A DNA stretch of 64,000 nucleotides from Amycolatopsis sp. EV170708-02-1 (GTDB lineage Bacteria > Actinomycetota > Actinomycetes > Mycobacteriales > Pseudonocardiaceae), in NCBI RefSeq assembly GCF_022479115.1, contig NZ_CP092497.1, positions 3,844,001 through 3,908,000 on the forward strand, written 5' to 3'. Below, piece after piece: positions 58,184 through 64,000 of this stretch. The position numbers and the translations under genes were made by a program. Every line of letters begins with the position of its first letter. Positions within the stretch are counted from its first letter, which is position 1. The notes under the pieces were generated by a model, which was not told the DNA's origin, ran no database searches, and worked only from the letters and a program-made list of their open reading frames with translations.

Positions 58184-59227
58184 ATGCGGCTCGCGGTGAT
58201 CCCAGGAGACGGGATCGGGCCCGAAGTGGTCTCCGAGGCGCTCAAGGTGCTCGGTGAGGTCGTACCGACGGCGGAGATCACGAACTACGACCTCGGCGCC
58301 GCCCGGTGGCACTCCACCGGCGAGCTGCTCCCGGAGTCGGTACTCGGTGAACTCCGTCAGCACGACGCGATCTTGCTGGGCGCGGTGGGCGACCCGACGG
58401 TGCCGAGCGGCATCCTGGAGCGTGGCCTGTTGCTGCGGCTCAGGTTCGAACTCGACCACCACGTGAACCTGCGCCCCGCCCGGTTGTACCCGGGTGTGCG
58501 CGGACCGCTCGCCGAGGCGGGCGAGATCGACATGGTCGTCGTGCGTGAAGGCACCGAAGGCCCGTACGCGGGCAACGGTGGCTTGCTGCGCAAGGACACC
58601 GAGAACGAGATCGCGACGGAGGTCAGCGTCAACACGGCGTTCGGCGTCCGGCGCGTGGTGACCGACGCGTTCAACCGGGCCGAGGCGCGGCCCCGCAAGC
58701 ACCTGACGCTCCTGCACAAGACGAACGTGCTGGAGTACGCGGGCTCGCTGTGGTCGCGGATCGTCGAAGAGGTCTCGCTGGAGCACCCGGAGGTGACCGT
58801 CGCCTACTCCCATGTGGACGCCGCGACCATCCACCTGGTGACCGACCCGTCCCGGTTCGACGTCGTGGTGACGGACAACCTGTTCGGCGACATCATCACC
58901 GACCTGGCGGCCGCCGTGACCGGCGGCATCGGGCTGGCGGCGAGCGGGAACCTCGACATCACCCGGCGGAACCCGAGCATGTTCGAGCCGGTGCACGGCA
59001 GCGCGCCGGACATCGCGGGCCAGGGTCTCGCCGACCCGACCGCCGCGGTGCTGTCGGTCTCGCTGCTGCTCGACCACTTGGGACAGAAGGAGGCGGCGCG
59101 CCGGATCGAGGCCTCGGTGGCCTTCGACCTCGCGACCCGCGACCAGGCGTCGCCCGGTGCGACGCACGCGATCGGTGACCGGCTGGCGGCCCTGGTGTCG
59201 TCGAACGTGCGCCCGGTCACTCAGTAG
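58184..59227 (+). CDS. leuB: 3-isopropylmalate dehydrogenase
   Basis: 347 residues: [14 protein letters not shown], substrate-binding arginines in [24 protein letters not shown], metal-site [16 protein letters not shown], and [18 protein letters not shown]. Leucine pathway. ATG at 58184 with GGAGG 7 nt upstream; GTG at 58178 less likely. leuA and leuCD are not in the window. Confidence 0.96.
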   Translation: MRLAVIPGDGIGPEVVSEALKVLGEVVPTAEITNYDLGAARWHSTGELLPESVLGELRQHDAILLGAVGDPTVPSGILERGLLLRLRFELDHHVNLRPARLYPGVRGPLAEAGEIDMVVVREGTEGPYAGNGGLLRKDTENEIATEVSVNTAFGVRRVVTDAFNRAEARPRKHLTLLHKTNVLEYAGSLWSRIVEEVSLEHPEVTVAYSHVDAATIHLVTDPSRFDVVVTDNLFGDIITDLAAAVTGGIGLAASGNLDITRRNPSMFEPVHGSAPDIAGQGLADPTAAVLSVSLLLDHLGQKEAARRIEASVAFDLATRDQASPGATHAIGDRLAALVSSNVRPVTQ

Positions 59228-59234
59228 TTTCTTC

Positions 59235-59317
59235 GGGCTGAAGGGGCCCTTCGCCGCATCTCACGCGGTGAAGGGCCCCTTTGCTGCGTCTGATGCGGGG
59301 AAAGTCCCCTTCAGCCC
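59235..59317. repeat. GCTGAAGGGG-family hairpin after leuB
   Basis: GGGCTGAAGGGG (59235-59246) pairs with 59306-59317. Inside it CCCTTCGCCGC pairs with GCGGTGAAGGG. Same outer stem as the element at 14702-14780. Likely leuB terminator. Confidence 0.7.
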
Positions 59318-59348
59318 TCCCAGGAAGTGGGAAACATCGCCCGGCCTG

Positions 59349-59383
59349 TGGACGCCCGCCGGACCGTGTGCCATGATGCGTCC
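59349..59383 (+). promoter_or_regulatory. cimA promoter
   Basis: TGGACG (59349-59354) as -35 and CATGAT (59372-59377) as -10 with a 17-bp spacer. The leader GTG is 6 nt downstream of the -10. The match is weaker than for ilvB. Confidence 0.45.
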
Positions 59384-59425
59384 GTGACCTCCTGCACCAT
59401 CATTATCGCCGAGCGCGCCGGATAA
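59384..59425 (+). CDS. cimA leader peptide (13 aa, Ile-Ile-Ile)
   Basis: GTG start, peptide MTSCTIIIAERAG, TAA stop. Three consecutive isoleucine codons fit isoleucine control of citramalate synthase, the first step of the threonine-independent isoleucine route. No SD; probably leaderless. Confidence 0.72.
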   Translation: MTSCTIIIAERAG

Positions 59426-59482
59426 CAGCTCCACAAGAGCCCCCGGCGCGCAACCTCTCGCACCCATGCGGGAGGTTTTTTT
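59413..59482 (+). promoter_or_regulatory. cimA transcription attenuator
   Basis: GCGCGCCGG (59413-59421), overlapping the end of the leader peptide, pairs with CCGGCGCGC (59443-59451). The terminator ACCTCTCGC (59453-59461) pairs with GCGGGAGGT (59468-59476) and runs into TTTTTTT. The sequence after it, TTTTTTGTTGCCTG, is the same as after the ilvB terminator. Confidence 0.75.
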
Positions 59483-59523
59483 GTTGCCTGAACACGTTTT
59501 GCCACCACCACGAGGAGATTCCC

Positions 59524-61149
59524 GTGACCCGCAAGGAGCCCGCCGATACACCGCTCGGCGACGCTTTCCACCTTTACGACACGACGTTGCGCGACGGCGC
59601 GCAGCGTGAGGGGATCTCCTACTCCGTCACGGACAAGCTGGCGGTGGCGAGGCTGCTCGACGATCTCGGGGTCGGGTTCATCGAAGGCGGATGGCCGGGC
59701 GCGCTGCCCAAGGACACGGAATTCTTCGCCCGCGCCGCTTCGGGCGAACTGAAGCTGCGCCACGCCGCGCTCGTCGCCTTCGGCGCGACGCGGAAGGCCG
59801 GCGCCAAGGCCGAGCAGGACCAGCAGGTGCGGGCCCTGCTCGATTCCCAGGCACCGGTGGTCACCCTGGTGGCCAAATCGGACTTACGTCACATCGAGCG
59901 CGCGCTGCGGGTCGATGTCGGCGAAGCGTGCGAGATGGTGCGCGACACCGTCGCGTTCCTCGTCGGCGAAGGACGCCGCGTCTTCCTTGACGCGGAACAC
60001 TTTTTCGACGGCTACGCGTTCTCCCCGGACACCGCGCTGAAGGTGCTCGACGCGGGAGTGAACGCGGGCGCCGACGTCGCCGTGCTGTGCGACACCAACG
60101 GCGGCCAGCTGCCGCTCGGCCTCGCGGAAACCGTCCGCGAGGTCAAGGAAAGGACCGGATTCCGGCTCGGAATCCATTGTCAGGACGACACTTCCTGCGC
60201 GGTGGCGAATTCCGTCGCCGCCGTGCAGGCCGGCGTGACGCACGTCCAGTGCACCGCCAATGGTTACGGCGAACGGGCGGGTAACGCCGATCTGTTCGCC
60301 GTGACGGGAAATCTGGTGACCAAGCTCGGTATGGAGGTGCTCCCGACCGGAGGCGCCGCCGAGCTCACCCGGGTCTCCCATGCCCTTGCCGAAATCGCGA
60401 ACATCGCCCCCTACACCCACCAGGCTTACGTAGGGGCGTCGGCCTTCGCCCACAAGGCGGGACTGCACGCGAGCGCGATCAAGGTGGATCCGTTGCTGTA
60501 CAACCACATCGATCCAGCTTCGGTCGGCAATGACATGCGGGTACTGGTCACCGAGATGGCCGGCAGGGCCAGCCTGGAGCTCAAGGGACGTGAGCTCGGG
60601 GTCGACCTTGCCGGCCAGCCCGAGGCGCTGACGAGCGCCGTGAAGAAGGTGAAACGCCTCGAATCCGAAGGCTGGTCCTTCGAAGCCGCGGACGCTTCGC
60701 TGGAACTGCTGCTGCGGCGGGAGGTCGACGGCCCGCAGAGCGACGTCCTCGACGAACCGCCGTTCGAACTCGAGTCGTACCGGGTCGTCCTGGACCACCG
60801 GTCCGACGGCGAGGTCGTCTCCGAGGCGACGGTGAAGGTGCACGTCGCCGGCCGGCGGGTGATCGCGACCGCCGAGGGCAACGGCCCCGTGCACGCGCTC
60901 GACGCCGCCCTGCGCGAGGCGCTCAGCCCGCATCTGTCCTGGTTGGACAGTGTGGAGCTGGCCGACTACAAGGTGCGGATCCTGCCCGGCCACCCGGGCA
61001 CCGACGCCGTCACCCGCGTGCTCGTCCAGACCAGCGACGGCGAGCGCGAGTGGACCACCGTCGGCGTGCACGGCAACATCGTCGAGGCGAGCTGGCTGGC
61101 GCTGTGCGACGCGCTCGTGCACAAGTCCCTCAGGGAGGGCCCGGCGTGA
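59524..61149 (+). CDS. cimA: (R)-citramalate synthase
   Basis: 541 residues. HMGL barrel: FHLYDTTLRDGAQREGISYSV (metal Asp and catalytic Arg), LGIHCQDDTSCAVANSVAAVQAG, VQCTANGYGERAGNADL, and the LeuA dimer/regulatory domain at about 400-530. The presence of the ARN-like AGNADL and length separate it from 2-isopropylmalate synthase. Condenses pyruvate and acetyl-CoA for isoleucine. GTG start with GAGGAG at 59512-59517. Confidence 0.9.
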   Translation: MTRKEPADTPLGDAFHLYDTTLRDGAQREGISYSVTDKLAVARLLDDLGVGFIEGGWPGALPKDTEFFARAASGELKLRHAALVAFGATRKAGAKAEQDQQVRALLDSQAPVVTLVAKSDLRHIERALRVDVGEACEMVRDTVAFLVGEGRRVFLDAEHFFDGYAFSPDTALKVLDAGVNAGADVAVLCDTNGGQLPLGLAETVREVKERTGFRLGIHCQDDTSCAVANSVAAVQAGVTHVQCTANGYGERAGNADLFAVTGNLVTKLGMEVLPTGGAAELTRVSHALAEIANIAPYTHQAYVGASAFAHKAGLHASAIKVDPLLYNHIDPASVGNDMRVLVTEMAGRASLELKGRELGVDLAGQPEALTSAVKKVKRLESEGWSFEAADASLELLLRREVDGPQSDVLDEPPFELESYRVVLDHRSDGEVVSEATVKVHVAGRRVIATAEGNGPVHALDAALREALSPHLSWLDSVELADYKVRILPGHPGTDAVTRVLVQTSDGEREWTTVGVHGNIVEASWLALCDALVHKSLREGPA

Positions 61150-61168
61150 GGAGTCGTACAGTGGGGGA

Positions 61169-61939
61169 GTGCGTCTAGCCCGAATTGCTCATCCCGGTGG
61201 TGTCGCGTTCGCTTCGATCGAAGGGGACGGCGACGACGCCCAGGTACTGGAAATCGCCGAGCACCCCTTCGGCAACCCCAACTTCACCGGCAAACGCTGG
61301 CCGCTCGCCGACGTCCGGCTGCTCGCGCCGATCCTGCCGTCGAAGGTGATCGCGGTCGGCCGTAACTACGCCAAGCACGCGGCCGAGTTCGGCAACGAGG
61401 TCCCGCAGGACCCGATGCTGTTCATCAAGCCGTCGACCACGGTGATCGGGCCGAACGTGCCGATCCGCCGCCCGCGCGGCGTCGGCCGTGTCGACTTCGA
61501 GGGCGAACTGGCGATCGTCATCGGCCAGCCGGTCAAGAACGTGCCCGCCGCCCGCGCGGCGAGCGCGATCCTCGGCTACACGGTGGCGAACGACGTCAGC
61601 GCGCGTGACCTGCAGAAGTCCGACGGCCAGTGGGGCAGGGCGAAGGGTTTCGACACCTTCTGCCCGCTGGGCCCGTGGATCGAGACCTCGCTCGACGCGG
61701 CCGATCTCGCGCTCAGGTCCGAGGTGGACGGTGTCCTCAAACAGGACGGCCGGACGTCGGACCTGGTGCACAAGATCCCCGAGCTGGTCGAGTTCGTGTC
61801 CGGCGTGATGACCCTGCTGCCCGGCGACGTCATCCTGACCGGCACGCCCGAGGGCGTCGGCCCGATCGAGGACGGCCAGTCGGTCTCGATCACCATCGAC
61901 GGCATCGGCACCCTGACGAACCCGGTTCAGGACATCTAG
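61169..61939 (+). CDS. fumarylacetoacetate hydrolase (FAH) family enzyme
   Basis: 256 residues: VIAVGRNYAKHAAEFG, PMLFIKPSTTVIGP, metal-binding RVDFEGELAIVIG (E-x-E), YTVANDVSARDLQ, ILTGTPEGVGPI. Cleaves or decarboxylates a 2-oxo acid; substrate unknown. Homologue of Rv2993c. GTG 6 nt after TACAGT (61157-61162), so perhaps leaderless, 19 bp after cimA. Confidence 0.9.
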   Translation: MRLARIAHPGGVAFASIEGDGDDAQVLEIAEHPFGNPNFTGKRWPLADVRLLAPILPSKVIAVGRNYAKHAAEFGNEVPQDPMLFIKPSTTVIGPNVPIRRPRGVGRVDFEGELAIVIGQPVKNVPAARAASAILGYTVANDVSARDLQKSDGQWGRAKGFDTFCPLGPWIETSLDAADLALRSEVDGVLKQDGRTSDLVHKIPELVEFVSGVMTLLPGDVILTGTPEGVGPIEDGQSVSITIDGIGTLTNPVQDI

Positions 61940-61946
61940 CGCGCGA

Positions 61947-61984
61947 TGAACGGGCCGGTCCTTTCGCAAGGACCGGCCCGTTCA
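61947..61984. terminator. bidirectional hairpin between FAH gene and FAD monooxygenase
   Basis: TGAACGGGCCGGTCCTT (61947-61963) pairs perfectly with 61968-61984 around TCGC, between convergent stops. Confidence 0.85.
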
Positions 61985-61989
61985 CGCGT

Positions 61990-63228
61990 TCAGCTCCCGG
62001 CCGGCTCCATCGCCCGCCGCGCGAACGCCGGGGCGTGCTCGGGCCGCAGCCCCAGCCCCAACAGCCGTGCGGGGACATAGGACAGCACGGGGAACCGGCT
62101 GAACAGCTTCACCATCGGCGCGGGCGGGCCGTTGCGCTTGCCCGCCATCACCGGCCCCATGACGTTCTTGTGCAGCATCCGCTGCAGCCCCTGCACCAGC
62201 ATCGTGGGCGCGAGACGGCGCTTGCGGACCTTCGCCAGCTCCGCCACCGACGGCCTGCCCCGTCGCAGTGGTTCGGCGAGCAGGGTGGCGGCCGCGACCG
62301 CGTCCTGCACCGCGAGGTTGATCCCGACCCCGCCGACCGGCGACATCGCGTGCGCCGCGTCACCGATGCACAGCAGCCCGTCGAGGTGCCACTTCCGCAG
62401 CAGGTTCATCTTGACGTCGAGGAACTTGACGTCGTCCGTCGTCTTCAGCTCGTCCACGCGGTCGGCCAGCTCGGGCAGGATCGCGGCGACGTTCTCCCGG
62501 AACGCTTCGATGCCCTGGTCGCGCAGGTCCTGGCCCTTGGGGCTGAGGTAGGCGATCTGGAAGTAGCCCTTGCGGGGCAGCGGCACGGCGAAGCGGCGAT
62601 CCCGCATTGTCGGAGTCAGTACGCCCTCGCGTTCGCCGTCCCGCCGTGAGATCCGGAACCACCACGCGTCGAACGGGATGGGGTAGTCCTTCGTCATCAG
62701 CCCGGCCTCGCGGCGGGCCAGCGACCAGCGTCCGTCGGCGGCGATCACCAGGTCGGCGCGTAGTTCGCCGGTCTTCCCGTCGGCGTCGCGGTAGCGGACA
62801 CCGCTCACCCGGCCGTGTTCGAAGATCAGCCCGGTCATCTCGGTGCTCTGCCGCAGCGTGAACGTGGGTTCCTTCGCGCCGGCGTCGGCGAGCAGGTCCA
62901 GGAAGTCCCACTGCGGGACCATCGCGATGTACGGGTGCGCCACCTTCAGCCTGGTCAGGTCGGCGAGGCGCATCATCGTGCCGTCCTCGGCGGGGAAGCC
63001 GGCGTAGGCGATCTGGCTGTGCGGCAGGCTCAGGAACTTCTCGCTCAGGCCCAGCTCGTCCAGCAACGTCAACGTCGACGGGTGCACGGTGTCGCCGCGG
63101 AAGTCCCGCAGGAAGTCCTCGTGCTTCTCCAGCACGGTGACCTCGACCCCGGCCCTGGCCAGCAGCAATCCGGCGACCATCCCCGCGGGGCCACCGCCGA
63201 CGACCACGCAGTTCGTACGTTCGTTCAT
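61990..63228 (-). CDS. FAD-dependent monooxygenase (PHBH/UbiH type)
   Basis: 412 residues. FAD motif NCVVVGGGPAGMVAGLLLARAG, DG motif DLVIAADGRWSLAR, and second FAD motif LLCIGDAAHAMSPVGGVGINLAVQDAVA. Flavin hydroxylase of unknown aromatic substrate. ATG at 63228; the longer GTG start (63237) is less likely. An AT-rich inverted repeat lies just upstream. Confidence 0.92.
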   Translation of the reverse strand: MNERTNCVVVGGGPAGMVAGLLLARAGVEVTVLEKHEDFLRDFRGDTVHPSTLTLLDELGLSEKFLSLPHSQIAYAGFPAEDGTMMRLADLTRLKVAHPYIAMVPQWDFLDLLADAGAKEPTFTLRQSTEMTGLIFEHGRVSGVRYRDADGKTGELRADLVIAADGRWSLARREAGLMTKDYPIPFDAWWFRISRRDGEREGVLTPTMRDRRFAVPLPRKGYFQIAYLSPKGQDLRDQGIEAFRENVAAILPELADRVDELKTTDDVKFLDVKMNLLRKWHLDGLLCIGDAAHAMSPVGGVGINLAVQDAVAAATLLAEPLRRGRPSVAELAKVRKRRLAPTMLVQGLQRMLHKNVMGPVMAGKRNGPPAPMVKLFSRFPVLSYVPARLLGLGLRPEHAPAFARRAMEPAGS

Positions 63229-63248
63229 CCGTCCCACCCCTTCGAACC

Positions 63249-63272
63249 CTTATTCATCACTTGTTGAATAAG
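63249..63272. promoter_or_regulatory. operator-like inverted repeat before the FAD monooxygenase
   Basis: CTTATTCA (63249-63256) and TGAATAAG (63265-63272), 8-bp perfect arms with 8-nt spacer. It is AT-rich in a GC-rich context and lies 20 bp before the minus-strand start, a typical TetR/MarR operator position. No regulator gene is adjacent in the window. Confidence 0.6.
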
Positions 63273-63335
63273 CTCAGGATGCACCCCCGCGACGGGCGCG
63301 TCAAGCGCCATCCGGGCGGATACGCTGTTCGGGGT

Positions 63336-63479
63336 ATGGCGCAGGTCTCACCGGACCGTGTGAGCCGGACGGCGGTCGGGCTGAATGTCCAAAAAGGACA
63401 TGAGGGTGCGCGACCGTCCCGGAAGGACGACGATCGCGGAAAAGCCCTTGTGGACGGTCTTGCGACTCAAGCCGGGTAA
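63336..63479 (+). CDS. possible 47-aa protein, weakly supported
   Basis: ATG at 63336, starting MAQVSPDRVSRTAVG, no recognised family. TACGCT lies 9 nt upstream. A hairpin ATGTCC aaaaa GGACAT at 63385-63401 lies within it. Coding bias is modest. The rest of the 460-bp interval between the FAD monooxygenase and the HAD gene (63480-63690) shows no convincing gene. Confidence 0.25.
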   Translation: MAQVSPDRVSRTAVGLNVQKGHEGARPSRKDDDRGKALVDGLATQAG

Positions 63480-63690
63480 GGATTTCGTTGTCATCACGGG
63501 GTGTGCGCGCCGCGAATCGGATGGGGCGCCGCGTATCGACATTTCACCCGGCCGCTCGCGTTAGCCGTTGTCCGGTAACTAAAACACGTCATCTCACCAA
63601 CTGGGAGTAGAGTGCCCGCGCCGGAACAGAGCAGCCTTAATCACCTCATCGGCAGAGTCGCGATCGCGCTGAGTGCCCTAGCCTCACTTG

Positions 63691-64000
63691 GTGGATTTCG
63701 CTCTCGTGCCCCGGACCTCGTCACGAACCACGCCGGACGCTCCGGACGGAGCCCCGTGGGAGCCCCCGGAGTTACGGTTGGTGTGCCTCGACATCGATGA
63801 CACGTTGATCGACTGCACGGCGGCGATCCGGCTCAGCCTGCGCGCCCTCACCGGCCAGAACGACCTTTGGCCGCTGTGGGATCTCATCACCGAAGAGCAT
63901 GTCGCGCTGGTGGTCGCGGGCGAAATCGATTACGCGACCATGCATTACAAGCGTACGGAATGCTTCCTCGCCGAGATCGGCATTTTGGCCGACGAAGACC
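63691..64000 (+). CDS. HAD-family hydrolase, N-terminal part (3' end outside window)
   Basis: The frame from GTG 63691 stays open to the window end, about 103 residues. After a 30-residue N-terminal stretch it has HAD motif I LVCLDIDDTLIDCTAAIRLSL (nucleophile Asp and DxDxT), followed by the helical cap start. Likely a phosphatase of unknown substrate. GTG 6 nt after TAGCCT (63679-63684): leaderless. Confidence 0.82.
   Translation, partial: MDFALVPRTSSRTTPDAPDGAPWEPPELRLVCLDIDDTLIDCTAAIRLSLRALTGQNDLWPLWDLITEEHVALVVAGEIDYATMHYKRTECFLAEIGILADED

Noticed and set aside
63612..63800. 62-residue plus-strand ORF before the HAD gene
   Set aside because: It overlaps the HAD start in another frame and has no motif; the HAD frame with its TAGCCT box explains the region better.

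Overview
The window is very GC-rich with strong third-position G/C bias. Gene order points to an actinomycete of the Pseudonocardiales, most like Amycolatopsis (inference from gene order and style; no database search was run). The backbone matches the Mycobacterium tuberculosis stretch Rv3032 to Rv2995c: glucan glycosyltransferase, GH57 branching enzyme, methyltransferase, etfBA, N-acyltransferase plus PlsC, cysteine desulfurase, mnmA, MetE-like protein, ligA, ACT protein, gatCAB, LppZ-like lipoprotein, DoxX, PH-domain protein, ilvBNC, serA and leuB. Lineage-specific genes are inserted between these.

Layout. 1-1326 is the 3' part of malate synthase. 1327-2108 is packed with hairpins around a 43-residue secreted peptide gene. 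2109-10849 holds a glucan/methyltransferase set, a GH2 glycosidase, a trypsin-like protease with a detached copy of its N-terminal domain, glutathione peroxidase and DegV. 11093-14706 holds etfBA and a lipid acyltransferase pair. 14781-18478 has an MDR oxidoreductase, an unusual kinase-like LuxR regulator and an MFS transporter behind a MerR-type promoter. 18528-33318 carries sulfur/tRNA thiolation genes, MetE-like, ligA, a VapBC toxin-antitoxin pair, an ACT protein and gatCAB. 33389-42543 contains a cupin protein, a secreted hydrolase, the LppZ-like lipoprotein, a D-2-hydroxyacid dehydrogenase, DUF72, DoxX, a four-domain cold-shock protein, an IS5-type remnant and ilvD. 42607-46805 has the PH-domain protein and the attenuated ilvBNC operon. 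46881-52499 is accessory (DUF397, double SnoaL, MDR, and a TetR-controlled LLM-LLM-ankyrin operon). 52640-64000 contains serA, a large subtilase, leuB, attenuated cimA, an FAH-family enzyme, an FAD monooxygenase and the start of a HAD phosphatase.

How the genes work together. Branched-chain amino acid synthesis dominates the right half: cimA, leuB, ilvB/N, ilvC and ilvD, with serA nearby. Both ilvB and cimA are preceded by short leader peptides whose codons match the end products (Leu/Val for ilv, Ile-Ile-Ile for cimA), then alternative hairpins and a T-tract terminator, so both look ribosome-attenuated. gatCAB, mnmA and the cysteine desulfurase serve tRNA modification and charging.

Regulatory texture. 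Many genes start 6-7 nt after a TANNNT -10 hexamer and lack a Shine-Dalgarno, so leaderless mRNAs appear common, including the two attenuator leader peptides. Intergenic spaces carry several families of long near-perfect palindromes; members of two families show compensatory base changes. Two genes (22553-23361 and 49150-50111) each look one base short in a homopolymer run, which is either sequence error or true frameshift.
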